64,000 nucleotides of DNA from Planctomycetota bacterium (GTDB taxonomy: Bacteria; Planctomycetota; UBA1135; UBA2386): contig JAJFFD010000104.1 in the NCBI GenBank assembly GCA_021776805.1, positions 1 through 64,000 on the forward strand, written 5' to 3'. The position numbers were made by a program, and so were the translations under genes. Positions 34,921 to 44,921 of the stretch are shown piece by piece. A model generated the notes under the pieces. That model saw only the letters and a list, made by a program, of their open reading frames with translations, was not told where the DNA came from and did not search any database. How positions within the stretch are numbered: position 1 is the first letter of the stretch; every line of letters begins with the position of its first letter.

Positions 34921-36072
34921 TCAGTCCTTCTTCTTCTCCTGTTCCCAGGGGAGCTGAAAGACTTCCTTTTCCTTGCTCTGCGCCTTTCGATCCGCAAGCG
35001 GAGTTTCGGCCAAGAAGACCGTGACCTCCCTCGGCTCGCCATCACCACGCTTGTATTGCAAGGCAACCGCTTCGCCCGCCATGCGTGAGCTAAGCAAGAC
35101 CTGCAGGTGGAAGGGGTTCTGAACGTCGATTCCGCCGACACTGAGGAGGGTATCTCCGGCTGCAAGACCGATCCCGCGGGCAGGGCTGCCTGGGGAAATG
35201 TTCGCTACCTTGGCTCCAGGGCCCAGGTGGCTCAGGCTGCTGGTGATTCCGAGCCAAGCCATGTGCAGAACTTCATTGGCCTTGAGCCGGGCAATGATCT
35301 CTGGGATGTCTGCAATGCTCGCTGCGAAGCCGATTCCTGAGTCGTACCAATCAACGCTGGCATCCCTGCCTGCAGGCGAGAGTGGAACGGAGACTCCCAT
35401 GACCCGACCCTGCAGATCGATGACCGGGCCACCATAGTTTGCAGGTGATGTGTATGCGTCGACCTGGATTGCGCGGCCAAAGATCCGGTTCTTGGCGGAG
35501 ACGATGCCCATGTGCACGCTGGGCGATTCCTTGCCGAAGGTGCGACCGAGGGCGAATGCCCACTGCCCGACGAAGAGTTCATCGGGCTCGACGAATTCTG
35601 CCAGTGGCAAGTCATTCGCCTCGATCTTAATGAGAGCGATGCCCCGGCTGTGATCCTCGCCGCCTCGGGTTGCGGGAAAGCTGCGCCCATCGGCAAGGCT
35701 GACGAGGATGGTGCTCGGATCGAAGTTGAGGGCGAAGCGAGAAATCAGGATCCAGCCATCGCTGCTGATGATCAGACCACTGCTGGCTCCTTGGGCTTGT
35801 AGGAAGCCATCCGGGCGCAGGGGAATCTCCTTGGGCGGCGGCTGTGCTTTCTCGGGAGCCTTGCCCGGGGCGTCATTCGCAGGGCTAGCCTGCGGCATCG
35901 CTGCTCGTGCACCACCGAAGGTCTCGACCGTGACGATACTGGGCGCGACTCGGCCCATGGAGCTGCGCACCACCTTCTGTAGTTCGAGCAGATGGCTGCC
36001 ATTGGCGTCTTGTGCTGGCAGTTGAAAGGTTGGAGCGAGGAAGACCGCGCTGAGCACGAGGACACGGATCAT
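34921..36072 (-). CDS. Degenerate HtrA-like protein with PDZ domain
   Basis: A 383-residue exported protein (signal VLVLSAVFLAPTFQLPA) of trypsin-like plus PDZ architecture. By alignment with the intact first domain of the upstream gene, all catalytic residues are replaced: His position is F113 (GWILISRFALN), Asp position is G144 (DHSRGIALIKI), Ser position is Y213 (SPANYGGPV). A PDZ domain follows (about 285-365: GLAAGDTLLSVGGIDV). Last gene of the ten-gene operon; overlaps the upstream gene by four bases in ATGA. Presumably non-proteolytic, a chaperone or regulator; inferred. Confidence 0.85.
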   Translation of the reverse strand: MIRVLVLSAVFLAPTFQLPAQDANGSHLLELQKVVRSSMGRVAPSIVTVETFGGARAAMPQASPANDAPGKAPEKAQPPPKEIPLRPDGFLQAQGASSGLIISSDGWILISRFALNFDPSTILVSLADGRSFPATRGGEDHSRGIALIKIEANDLPLAEFVEPDELFVGQWAFALGRTFGKESPSVHMGIVSAKNRIFGRAIQVDAYTSPANYGGPVIDLQGRVMGVSVPLSPAGRDASVDWYDSGIGFAASIADIPEIIARLKANEVLHMAWLGITSSLSHLGPGAKVANISPGSPARGIGLAAGDTLLSVGGIDVQNPFHLQVLLSSRMAGEAVALQYKRGDGEPREVTVFLAETPLADRKAQSKEKEVFQLPWEQEKKKD

Positions 36073-38645
36073 CGCTTCGCCTCCAAGGTCAATTCTCGGC
36101 GCATGACTTGGTCCCTGCGCTTGAAGGTGATCATCAGTTTGTCGCCGGGCTTGTGCTTCTTTATCCGGCTCTCGAATTCGGCGCATGTGCGCACGGTGAA
36201 TTCGTCGATGCGCAGGATCAAGTCATCTGCCCGAAGTCCGATGGCCTCGGCGGGAGAACCTGTTCGTACGCGTTCTACGTACGCGGGGGGTGAGCGGCGA
36301 CCACCCATGTCGAAGAGTAGGATGCCGTGTTCGACGGGCGCTCGGTCTGGACTATCTTCGGCACCCTCGGAGATCGAGGCTTCCCCTTCTCCTGTCCAAC
36401 GGCGCAAGTACGGCACAAGATCCTGGCTTGGAATTGCCGCTGAGATCTGAGTGTTGGTTTCTGTTGATTCGACCACTCTTGTGTTGATACCGATCCACCG
36501 GCCATCGAGGCTGATCAAGGCCCCACCGAACTGGCCGGGATTGTTGGGAGCGTCAGTGATCACCAATTCGCCGTCGTAGTCCACTGTTTGCAAGCGGTAG
36601 CGCAGGCCACTCCGAGCTTTGGCAACGACAACGCCGAAGGTCAGCGAGAGCTTTTCGGAGAACTCCGCGAGGCGGAAGCTGTTGCCTATGGACAGAACGA
36701 AGCTGCCGTTCGCCGGAGTGCTGTCAGCTGGGATCAAGGGCTCGAGTCCTGCGACGGCCGCTGGATCGATCTTCAGCAGCCTGACTCCGAGCTTGATGTC
36801 AGGCGGCAGGAGTTCGGCTTCGTGCACGCTGCCATCGTTCAGCACCACCCGTGTCTGACCCTTCTGCAGCATCACCTGATCCAAAGTGAGAATGTGTCCC
36901 GCCGAGCTGACGAGGACGCCGCTCGCGTAGGGCAGAATCGTGGCGAGCCCGGATGCCCCATGGATCTTGACCACACTGGGGAGATGGCGTGCAGCGAGCT
37001 CCTCTACCAGGCTTGCGGGTTCCCTCTCGCCGCTGCTGGTTCTGACAGTCTTGATGGAGCCTTCGGGAACTTCGATCTTCCAGCCTGCTTGGAGTCTGCC
37101 ATCGAAGAAGACCCGGCTGCCTTCCAGGCCATGTTGCATTTCTACCAGAACCTTCAGCACCGGATCTCGATACTGGCAGCCAGCGACCGTTCCATCTGCA
37201 AAGAGGAAAACCTGTCTCTGGCCGTCTCCAGGAAGCTCGATGCGGTAGGCGGGGCGGTTGTGGACCATCAAGCCACCGACGAGAAGTCCCTTCGAACAGA
37301 GCCTGTGTAGGTTGGTCGCCTCCCAGAGCCAGGGCATGGTGGTGAGGACGCGGCCGAGTCTGGCGTGCTCCTCCGCAGAAGCCGGGAGTCTGGAGCCATC
37401 TTCCTGCAGGCGGATGGTCGCACCGTTCTCGCTTAGCAGGTTGCCAGCGGATGACTCAATGCGGAGTCGACCCGCCTCGAGATGAAAACTGTGCCGCTCC
37501 CCCGCGGGCCCGAGCATGCTGACCGAGCGCGGACCTTGCTGCATGCCCTTTGGAATCCGGCCGAGGATCATCTGCGTTACACGACGCCGGACTGGCGCCT
37601 CGGCAATCCGATCCGGGTCCCGGCTCGATCCCGTGTCCAAGGTATGCAAAGGCATCTCGAAAAACTGTTCCTTGCCGAAGCTGTCATCCGCCTGCTTCGG
37701 TCGGAATCCGATCTTGACCCACGAACCGGCAGGTAGGATGCCGACCAAGGTTGCCAATTGGTTGGCGCTCTTCAGGGGGATGCCGTTGAAGGCGGTGAGC
37801 TCATCGCCGAGCTCGACCCCGAACTCAGCGACCTTCGAGTCAGCAAAGAGCGATTGCACCAAGACAGCCTGTCGAGATGGATCGTCGCTGGCTGGCATGA
37901 GCCATGCATTGAGGTCGAGAGTGCCGTGCTCTGCATGCTTGCCAGCCATTAGGTCAGGCAGGAAGTTGAGGATCTGCTTGCTGGCAATGGCGAAGCCCAC
38001 TCCCACGTTGACTCGCCCGCGATCGCGCACAGAGATCCGACCGTTGATGCCGACGACTTCACCTGCCATGTTGAAGAGCGGCCCTCCGGAGTTTCCCGGG
38101 TTGACCGGTGCATCTACCTGTATGCAGTCCGGATAGACACCGGAACGATTGTCGCCGCCGGGCTGATAGCGGTGCGTGCCGGAGACTACCCCCAAGGTCA
38201 CCGTCGGTTTGAAGTCCGTGGCGAGCATGAACGGGTTGCCCATGGCAAAGACCTCTTCGCCGACGAGCAGTTGATCGCTATCACCCAAGCGCGCGTAGGG
38301 CCAGGGTTCATTGTCCGGGCGTGGGCTGAGAAGCAGGACTGCGAGATCCGAACCTGGGTCGATGCCCAGCACTCGGGCCAGGTGCATTTGGCCATCCGGC
38401 ATTCCGATCTTCATGAACGGAATCGCTGGGCTGCCGACGACGTGGTAGTTGGTGAGCAACAATCCGCTTGGATCGATAATGACGCCGGAACCTCCCCCTG
38501 GTGCACCACTGCGCATGACAGCGCATACGGAGGGCATGACTCGCGCCATGGACTCGACTCGCTGACTCTGCGCAGCGAGCAGGTCCTGCATGGATTCGCC
38601 CGGTTGCTGCAGGAGAAAGCTGGCGAAGAACAGGCTCGCGATCAT
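36069..38645 (-). CDS. Tandem HtrA-like protein: one intact, one degenerate protease domain
   Basis: An 858-residue exported protein (N-terminal hydrophobic MIASLFFASFLL). First domain (about 35-230) is an intact DegP-like protease: H68 (LTNYHVV), D100 (DPGSDLAVLL), S186 (NPGNSGGPLF). A PDZ-like region follows (about 260-320). A second protease-like domain (about 550-760) has lost the triad: Q590 at the His site (LTLDQVM), G620 at the Asp site (DIKLGVRLLKI), F706 at the Ser site (NPGQFGGAL). A PDZ-like domain ends the protein (about 775-850). It overlaps the degenerate HtrA gene that follows and comes nine bases after the NPCBM gene. It probably processes envelope proteins. Confidence 0.9.
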   Translation of the reverse strand: MIASLFFASFLLQQPGESMQDLLAAQSQRVESMARVMPSVCAVMRSGAPGGGSGVIIDPSGLLLTNYHVVGSPAIPFMKIGMPDGQMHLARVLGIDPGSDLAVLLLSPRPDNEPWPYARLGDSDQLLVGEEVFAMGNPFMLATDFKPTVTLGVVSGTHRYQPGGDNRSGVYPDCIQVDAPVNPGNSGGPLFNMAGEVVGINGRISVRDRGRVNVGVGFAIASKQILNFLPDLMAGKHAEHGTLDLNAWLMPASDDPSRQAVLVQSLFADSKVAEFGVELGDELTAFNGIPLKSANQLATLVGILPAGSWVKIGFRPKQADDSFGKEQFFEMPLHTLDTGSSRDPDRIAEAPVRRRVTQMILGRIPKGMQQGPRSVSMLGPAGERHSFHLEAGRLRIESSAGNLLSENGATIRLQEDGSRLPASAEEHARLGRVLTTMPWLWEATNLHRLCSKGLLVGGLMVHNRPAYRIELPGDGQRQVFLFADGTVAGCQYRDPVLKVLVEMQHGLEGSRVFFDGRLQAGWKIEVPEGSIKTVRTSSGEREPASLVEELAARHLPSVVKIHGASGLATILPYASGVLVSSAGHILTLDQVMLQKGQTRVVLNDGSVHEAELLPPDIKLGVRLLKIDPAAVAGLEPLIPADSTPANGSFVLSIGNSFRLAEFSEKLSLTFGVVVAKARSGLRYRLQTVDYDGELVITDAPNNPGQFGGALISLDGRWIGINTRVVESTETNTQISAAIPSQDLVPYLRRWTGEGEASISEGAEDSPDRAPVEHGILLFDMGGRRSPPAYVERVRTGSPAEAIGLRADDLILRIDEFTVRTCAEFESRIKKHKPGDKLMITFKRRDQVMRRELTLEAKR

Positions 38646-38654
38646 TCTCGATTC

Positions 38655-39857
38655 TCAGTTCTTGAGAAGGCGGGCATCGGCAAAGAGACAGTGGTCTCCA
38701 AGATCGAAGTTCTCGCCGAAGTCCGTCTCCAGGATGAGAGAGCTTGCCCCGGCAAGCGGAATACGCAGCCCTTGCCCAGCTTGTCCATGGCGAACTCCCT
38801 TCGCCTCGAAGACGAGCTTCTCATCGAGGAATACGCGGAAGTCAGCGTGAGCTTCCCGGTTGCTGCGATCGTCGATACCGATGATGGCCTCGAAGCGGTC
38901 GAACTGGCCAGAGAGATCAAAGGTCAGGCGGGTGCGCGGAATCAGACAGAGCCCACGAGAATACTCCTGGCCGCCGAGCTGCAGACCAGAGCCGCGAGGC
39001 GCAGAATCGACCAGCCAGGGGCGAAGGTGATCGAAGGCGGGGACCTGTTCTGCTCGCGGACTCAAGTCCGAGAGGTACTCGATCTTGCTGGACTGCACGC
39101 TAAAGCGCCGAATACGCGGACAGGCGAGTTCGATCTCTGCGCCCTCGGGGAGCTGGAGGCGGCAGGTCTTGCCATCCCAATCGAGAAGGCGTCCGCGGAG
39201 CTGGTGCCCTGCCAAGCTCTCGAGAATGACCGTGGGCCTGGCTTGGGTCGGGGGCCGTACGCCGAGTTCGGCGCCGAAGACCAAGCCGTAGAGCTGGCTT
39301 ATTGGCACAGGCCGAACCTCATCACGGAAGAGCACGAGCACGTTCTCGCCGTCGAAGCCCTGGACGATAACGCTGAGTCGGCTGAGCTTTTGGCTCTCCC
39401 GGTTGATGGCGAAGAGAAGGTCGTTGCTCTTGGGAGCATTGCCCAGGGCGCGGGCAAAGCCCGAGTCATCCTCACGCAGAGCCATGAATCGCAAGCTCTC
39501 CAGGTGGCGAAAGGACAGTTTCGCTGGCGACTCGATGCCGGCGAGACGCAGCTGAATCATGTCCTGATTGGCGTCTAGGACCTCACAGGGTAGGTTCAGG
39601 CCGTCACGGCTGTGCAGCTCTCCGTTCAACCCTGCACTGCTAGGATTGAGCTCAGGCATCGAGCGAGGCTGCCATTGCGAGAGCTCGTCCAAGGACAAGT
39701 CGACCAACTCCCCCGCGCGCCTGATGTGCAGGGTGTCGCCATCCATGGAGTCGATACTGCCCTCGATGCGCTCCCCGCTGATCATGGAGAAGATCTGCTG
39801 GGCCTCCTGGCCGGGAAGAAATGCGGCCATCGCGAGGGCCGCGGCGGCGATCTTCAC
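38655..39857 (-). CDS. Secreted NPCBM-domain protein
   Basis: A 400-residue exported protein (signal KIAAAALAMAAFLPG). The C-terminal 130 residues match the NPCBM (novel putative carbohydrate-binding module) fold: GGQEYSRGLCLIPRTRLTFD, IIGIDDRSNREAHADFRVFLD. The N-terminal two thirds have repeated short beta segments (SGERIEGSIDSMDGDTLHIRR) of the LSM-like kind seen around such domains. Probably binds cell-surface glycans. Overlaps its upstream neighbour by four bases. Confidence 0.78.
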   Translation of the reverse strand: MKIAAAALAMAAFLPGQEAQQIFSMISGERIEGSIDSMDGDTLHIRRAGELVDLSLDELSQWQPRSMPELNPSSAGLNGELHSRDGLNLPCEVLDANQDMIQLRLAGIESPAKLSFRHLESLRFMALREDDSGFARALGNAPKSNDLLFAINRESQKLSRLSVIVQGFDGENVLVLFRDEVRPVPISQLYGLVFGAELGVRPPTQARPTVILESLAGHQLRGRLLDWDGKTCRLQLPEGAEIELACPRIRRFSVQSSKIEYLSDLSPRAEQVPAFDHLRPWLVDSAPRGSGLQLGGQEYSRGLCLIPRTRLTFDLSGQFDRFEAIIGIDDRSNREAHADFRVFLDEKLVFEAKGVRHGQAGQGLRIPLAGASSLILETDFGENFDLGDHCLFADARLLKN

Positions 39858-40846
39858 CGACCACCTCGGTTGAGCTTCTTGTAGTACTCCTCGAGTTGCT
39901 TGCGGCGATGCGGTGGCAGCTTCTGCGCAACTTCTGCTTCGATCGCCTTGCGATCGCGATCCTTCAAGTCACCCCAGCGCTCGGCGACGCCGGATACATT
40001 CTGCAGGCTGCCAACGCGCGCTGGCCCGGTTGGGGCGGCACTGGTCCCTGCCGGCGCCTCGGACTCTTGGTTGCCGCTCGGTCCGCCGCTGGATTGCTGC
40101 TCCTGTTCTTCGATTTGCTCGATGATCTGCTCGAGCTTGGTAACGATTTCGAGCTGCTGGTCCTGAGTGGCCTTGCCTGTGTTGGTCTTGCGAATCTCAC
40201 GCTCCACAGCTTGCATCACGTCAGCAAGTCCGTGCAAGGGGCTCTCCTCCTGGGTCTCGAGTTCAGCTCGCCGTTGCATGGCGACGGCGCGAAAGCGTTC
40301 TGGAGCGTCGGGGAAGAGGATGAGAAAATCCCGGAAGGTCTGCGCTGCCGCCCCCGGCCGTGGGATCTCTGCGAGGCTCGTGCCATAGAAGAAGGCCGCC
40401 TCCGCATCCAATGGGCTCAGGTTGCGGTCTTCGCGCAGGAACTCTTCGAAGACCTGAGATGCCTTCTCCGGATCATCCGCATCGAGAAACACGCGTCCCA
40501 GGTGGTAGCGTGCGTAGGCTCGGATGATGGGGGCGTGGTCTTCACCGAGGAGCTTGGAAAGACTGAGAGCAGCCTTGGGTTCACCGTCCTCTGCCTCCCT
40601 GGCAGCTGCCGAGTAGGCTTGGGACAGCTTGCGCAGGAACTTGTCGACGACGACCGCTGGATTGCCGTCCTCGAATTCGCGGCTGAAGGCGGCGAGATCA
40701 GCCTCGCTAGCCCCGAGTTCGCCGGCAGTGCTCATGAAGGCGCTGAGGTTGAAGGGCTTGAAAGGGTTCTCCTCCTCCTGTGCCAGCATTGGGAGCGACA
40801 GCAGAAGGCTGGCCAGACTGCCGAGTGTCACGGGAAGACCCTTCAT
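39854..40846 (-). CDS. Secreted TPR-like protein of the Bat/DUF4175 operon
   Basis: A 330-residue exported protein (signal GLPVTLGSLASLLLSLPMLAQ) starting at ATG 40846, in ATGA overlap with the upstream gene. Tetratricopeptide-like helices occupy about 60-200 (AYARYHLGRVFLDADDPEKA). A glutamine-rich linker and a C-terminal basic helix (WGDLKDRDRKAIEAEV, then PHRRKQLEEYYKKL) follow. It likely holds partners together in the envelope assembly. Confidence 0.75.
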   Translation of the reverse strand: MKGLPVTLGSLASLLLSLPMLAQEEENPFKPFNLSAFMSTAGELGASEADLAAFSREFEDGNPAVVVDKFLRKLSQAYSAAAREAEDGEPKAALSLSKLLGEDHAPIIRAYARYHLGRVFLDADDPEKASQVFEEFLREDRNLSPLDAEAAFFYGTSLAEIPRPGAAAQTFRDFLILFPDAPERFRAVAMQRRAELETQEESPLHGLADVMQAVEREIRKTNTGKATQDQQLEIVTKLEQIIEQIEEQEQQSSGGPSGNQESEAPAGTSAAPTGPARVGSLQNVSGVAERWGDLKDRDRKAIEAEVAQKLPPHRRKQLEEYYKKLNRGGR

Positions 40847-42717
40847 TTGCCGCCCTCCTGATTCTGCTTGCTGATAGCGTCGGCGAGCTTGCGAGTCATC
40901 TCCTTGACCCAACGCTCCTTGCGGGAGATCAGCAGAGCTTCGTCCTTCGCTTCCTCCGTGACGCGCATTTGTTCTGGTATCTGGCTGTCATACTCCGCGG
41001 TGCGGCGATTGACCCGCTTTTGCTTGGCGAGGAGGAGCTTCAGCTCCGCGGACATGGGGACCAGTGGAGGCTGCCCGTCGGTTTTTCCCGCCTGTCCCTC
41101 GCCGGCTTCGATCTGCTTGCGAAGCGAGTCGATCAGTTCGCTGAGCGCGTCTTCGATATCTGCCTGCAGCATCTGGGTAGTCCTTCCAGAATTGAACTCT
41201 TGCAGGCGAGTAGCTGTGAGCTGCAGGTCATCACGGATCATCTCCGTGGCGGCAGGAAAGACCGCGGTGCTGCCCTCTTCTTCTAGGAGTTTGATGGCAT
41301 CGTTGGCCTCCGCTGCCAGCTCGGTTTCGCCGATAGCGATTTCTCCACAGCGAGCCTTGACCTCGCCAGGCACCTCACCGTCTGCAACCAGGCGACTCTC
41401 GCGCAGGCGTTGCGCAGCCTTGGTCCGCGCCGACAATTCCTTCTGCTTGGCGAGCATGGCGCCGAACCTTTCCTCGAGTGAGCGCAGGACTTCGTCCTTC
41501 AATTCCTGACGCAACTGCGAGAGGGCTTCATCGAGTTTCTTTTGAGCTTCCTCCAGCTTATCGAGGGCATCCTGCTGGTCCTGTGAGGCGTCCTTCGGCT
41601 TGTATTCCTTTAGTTTGCCAGCGGCTGACTTCTGCTTTGGTACGGCCTGCTGGACGTTTTCCTGCCCGGGAACCGGCTTGGGCGGCGCCTCATCGCCTTC
41701 CGCCTTGCCTGCTGCCTCCATGTCCTTGGCGAGCTTGTCCGTGTCGATACGGGTCTTTTCCTGGGCCTTGGCCTGATCGTCGAAGGGCAGCTCGAGAAGG
41801 CTGCGCTGAGCTTCTTCCTTCATCTCCTCGAGCGTCTTTTTGGCCTTACCCAGGTCCTCTATCGCCTGGTCCATGTCCTGCAGGGATGACTCGGGCTTGT
41901 TCTGTTGCAGCTTGTTCTCGGCCTTGCTCATCGCCGCGGCAGCAGCGCCCGCGGCACCGGAGCAAGCACTACCGGAAGCTTGACTGCTGGTGGATTCGGC
42001 GCCTGTCTCGGCGCCCTTGCCCGCTTCGAGTTCCTTGGCCTGGGCTTCGATGTCTTCGAGCTCTTGCTCGAGCTGCTCTGTAGCGCCGCGAAGGCCAGCT
42101 TCTTTGACTTCCATGGCCTTGGCAGAATCTGGTTCCGCGGCGAGACCGGCCGAATTGGCTTCTTCGCGTAGCTCGGTCTGCTCGGCAACGATGTCGTCGA
42201 TCTTCTCGATCGCCTTCTCGAGGTCTTCGAGGTGCTTCTGCAATGCCGCAGTTTTCGATGCCTGGTCCTTCTCTTCTTGCTGTTCCTCGAGCAGGTCATC
42301 GACCCGTTCCTTGAACTGCTCGAGACTCGCGATCTCCTCCATGAGTTTGCGAAGGTCGAGATCGCGGTTCAGCAGAAGGTCCAGGAGAGCGGTCATGTCC
42401 TTGCGCACCTGTTCCATGCGCTGGAGGGCCTCGTCGTAATTAGCCTCTTCGATGAGGCGCTTGCACTCGACCAAGGACTCGGCCAGGTTCTTCTCCTGGA
42501 TGTACCGGTTACCCGCTTTGAGGATGTCGCTTTCTTCCGGGTGTGTTCCGGCCTTGTCGATTTGCATCTGCTGCATCCGCTTGTGCAGCTCGCGAAACTT
42601 GCTCGCAGCCTTTTCCTGCAAGGAAACAGCGCTCTCCTGAGCAACACCGGCTACCGACAAAAGCAAGGCCGCGAAGATGCCCATGCCTGCCGGCAGATGC
42701 GATCGGTCTGTGCTCAT
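40843..42717 (-). CDS. Long coiled-coil periplasmic protein
   Basis: A 624-residue protein with a signal peptide (GIFAALLLSVAGVAQ) and almost continuous heptad-like helices rich in Glu, Lys, Gln and Leu, broken by low-complexity linkers (a Ser/Ala/Gly stretch near 245-265, a Pro stretch near 350). Long coiled coils of this kind accompany DUF4175 genes and may scaffold or span the periplasm. No catalytic motif. Overlaps both neighbours by four bases. Confidence 0.75.
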   Translation of the reverse strand: MSTDRSHLPAGMGIFAALLLSVAGVAQESAVSLQEKAASKFRELHKRMQQMQIDKAGTHPEESDILKAGNRYIQEKNLAESLVECKRLIEEANYDEALQRMEQVRKDMTALLDLLLNRDLDLRKLMEEIASLEQFKERVDDLLEEQQEEKDQASKTAALQKHLEDLEKAIEKIDDIVAEQTELREEANSAGLAAEPDSAKAMEVKEAGLRGATEQLEQELEDIEAQAKELEAGKGAETGAESTSSQASGSACSGAAGAAAAAMSKAENKLQQNKPESSLQDMDQAIEDLGKAKKTLEEMKEEAQRSLLELPFDDQAKAQEKTRIDTDKLAKDMEAAGKAEGDEAPPKPVPGQENVQQAVPKQKSAAGKLKEYKPKDASQDQQDALDKLEEAQKKLDEALSQLRQELKDEVLRSLEERFGAMLAKQKELSARTKAAQRLRESRLVADGEVPGEVKARCGEIAIGETELAAEANDAIKLLEEEGSTAVFPAATEMIRDDLQLTATRLQEFNSGRTTQMLQADIEDALSELIDSLRKQIEAGEGQAGKTDGQPPLVPMSAELKLLLAKQKRVNRRTAEYDSQIPEQMRVTEEAKDEALLISRKERWVKEMTRKLADAISKQNQEGGK

Positions 42718-44921
42718 TTGTTTTTCCTGCCGGTTCCGGGCTTGGTCTTGTCCGGGTCCTTGCGAGTGCTCCCGAAGATACCCTCTCCTTCGGCATTCCG
42801 GAGTGTCTTGACGCGCTCGGAGGCTTGGGCCTCCGTTTTAATGATCAGTTTGAGAGCTTCGACCAGAGCCGCGATCGACTCACTCTTGGCCATGCTGTCC
42901 AGGACGCCGCGGATGACGACCTCGATGCTTTCGTAAAGAGCTACCGCTTCGCCTCTTGTGCCTTCCTCCCCGGTTTCGGCAAAGGCACTGGTCAGGCTGG
43001 CGCTGTCGGGGAATTGTTCGGCAGCCAGCATCCGCAGAGGACTGACGATCTGTGCTTCGATGGGTCGGATATCCCCCGGCTCGAAGAGTCGGTTGCTGAT
43101 CATCTCCTCGAGAATGCGTGCATAGCTGTCGGCGATGCCTTGCACACGGCGGCCGAGAGCAATCTGACCTCGCGATAGAGCGGCTAGGCGAAGTCCAGCT
43201 TGTAGCCCGCGCGCATCGTCTTCGGAGGGAGCGACGATCTCGCGAATTTCGCTGGTCGCGCTCTCCTCTCTCTCGAGGACTCTCTCGAGTTCTCTGCGTT
43301 GTTCCTCCTGCCGCCGCCGCAATTCTTCCAGAAGCTTCTCCGGACTGACGACTCTGAAGTGCAGGGTTTCGCTGAAGCCCTCACGCTCGTCTGAGTAGTA
43401 GTCGCTTGCTCCGAGTCGAAAGGAGAGCATCTGTCCGGGGCGGATCGATTCCTTGGGCTGATCCGGTTCTTCGTTATTGGCCAGGTCCCGCAGGTCGAAG
43501 GAGATCTCTGCGTCGAAGGCGTCACTACCTGCCCGGAAGCTACCCATGCCAGATACTTCAGCCGGCATGAACTCGGCTTCTACAGCTTCCGGATCTACAT
43601 CGCCTTCGCTGATCTCACTCACGCGATAGCCGGCGCTCAGAGTCTTCAGTCCATAATCATCGCGGGCCTTGACCAGACCTCGGATCATCGCCTCTGGCGT
43701 GATCATCGAGCCCAAGCCGCGGGTCTTGAAGTCCAAGTCGGGTGCCTGGTCCTCCACCAATCGGACATAGATCTGTGGGGCCTGGACTGGGCCGAGCTTG
43801 TCTTCGTCCAAGACATCGATGCGTAATATGCCGTCGCGATCTGGTGATATGGATGCGCGAAAGCCCATGCCCTCGGAGATCACTTCACCATCGATTCGCG
43901 AGTCTTGCCCAAAGGTAAGATTGGCCTGCGTCAGCTTCTTGCTGCTACGGGCTTCCAGGTCGAGGGTCGATCCGATGGGAATCCGAACATCGCCTCCGCT
44001 GTCTTCGATGCTCTCCGCCTCGCGTCCGAGATACTCGGGGTAACGCACAGCGATCGTGAGATCGGTGACCTTGGGCCTGGGGACCAGTTCGATTTGCAAG
44101 ACTTCGGTCTCACCATCGCCACCGGTTGCGTGAATAAGTGCTGGCTCGAGGAGGGTCTCGAGAGTGAAGCTGAATGTGCTCGCGCCGATCTGATCCATCT
44201 CCCGGATACTGATCTCACCACCAGCGAACTCGCAGTGCAGGGTGACCGTGTCTGGAATCACCCCTTCTGCAGCAACCTGCAGGGTCAGGTCCTCGCGCTC
44301 TGCAAGTCGGAGGATCTCCCCAGGGGCGACATCGAGGAAGCTGAGCAAGCTGTCCTTGGGCCAGGCCTCGTTGGAGAAGGCCAGGTTGCGCATGGCCCAG
44401 AGCCGGAACTCAGATGGTGAGGCGATTCCCCAGACTAGCAGCGAGAGCAGGGAAGCACCGAGGAGTCCCATGAAGCGCTGCAGCCGGACTTGGTTTACCG
44501 CACGTCCGAACGGGATGGCCGCCAGCTGACCCTGCACCCGGTCGATGGACCTTTTCATCAGCAGTCGCGAATCCCCTATCTGCCCACCGCCGGCAAGAGC
44601 CTGCTCGAACTGGACGGCGCTCACCAGTGACTGGCGAAGTGCTGGATCTTCGCGTTCAACGGCCAGCGCAATCTCCTCGTCGCTAATCTTAAAACCGAGA
44701 GGCTTCCGCATGCGGGTGCTGAGGATGCGGGCGAGAACTCCGATACAGAGGAGGAGGAGAAGTGCGCGCACGCCAAGTTCGAGGGCCAGACCTCGATCAA
44801 GGGTATAGCTCACAAAGGCGTAGGCGACGAAGGCTGCTGCGACCAGAGCCCCGGCCTCCATGAAGATGCCGAAGCGCGCACGTGCACGGAGACCATCGAA
44901 TGCTTCGCCAGCGAGTTTCAT
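42714..44921 (-). CDS. DUF4175-like membrane protein
   Basis: A 735-residue protein with an N-terminal pair of membrane helices (EAGALVAAAFVAYAFVSYTL and ALLLLLCIGVLARIL), a third near 155 (FMGLLGASLLSLLVWGIA), then Ig-like beta domains (about 180-500) and a C-terminal helical, charged region with RRRQEEQRRELERVLERE. This organisation matches DUF4175-like proteins encoded next to Bat-type genes. Overlaps both neighbours by four bases. Confidence 0.72.
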   Translation of the reverse strand: MKLAGEAFDGLRARARFGIFMEAGALVAAAFVAYAFVSYTLDRGLALELGVRALLLLLCIGVLARILSTRMRKPLGFKISDEEIALAVEREDPALRQSLVSAVQFEQALAGGGQIGDSRLLMKRSIDRVQGQLAAIPFGRAVNQVRLQRFMGLLGASLLSLLVWGIASPSEFRLWAMRNLAFSNEAWPKDSLLSFLDVAPGEILRLAEREDLTLQVAAEGVIPDTVTLHCEFAGGEISIREMDQIGASTFSFTLETLLEPALIHATGGDGETEVLQIELVPRPKVTDLTIAVRYPEYLGREAESIEDSGGDVRIPIGSTLDLEARSSKKLTQANLTFGQDSRIDGEVISEGMGFRASISPDRDGILRIDVLDEDKLGPVQAPQIYVRLVEDQAPDLDFKTRGLGSMITPEAMIRGLVKARDDYGLKTLSAGYRVSEISEGDVDPEAVEAEFMPAEVSGMGSFRAGSDAFDAEISFDLRDLANNEEPDQPKESIRPGQMLSFRLGASDYYSDEREGFSETLHFRVVSPEKLLEELRRRQEEQRRELERVLEREESATSEIREIVAPSEDDARGLQAGLRLAALSRGQIALGRRVQGIADSYARILEEMISNRLFEPGDIRPIEAQIVSPLRMLAAEQFPDSASLTSAFAETGEEGTRGEAVALYESIEVVIRGVLDSMAKSESIAALVEALKLIIKTEAQASERVKTLRNAEGEGIFGSTRKDPDKTKPGTGRKNK

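Noticed and set aside
36069-38645. Second protease-like domain as a decayed pseudogene
   Set aside because: The frame is uninterrupted, overlaps its neighbour cleanly, and the fold-defining strands persist, so loss of the triad looks selected rather than decayed.
38172-39578. 468-codon plus-strand frame opposite the HtrA and NPCBM genes
   Set aside because: No recognisable domain; antisense to two supported genes.
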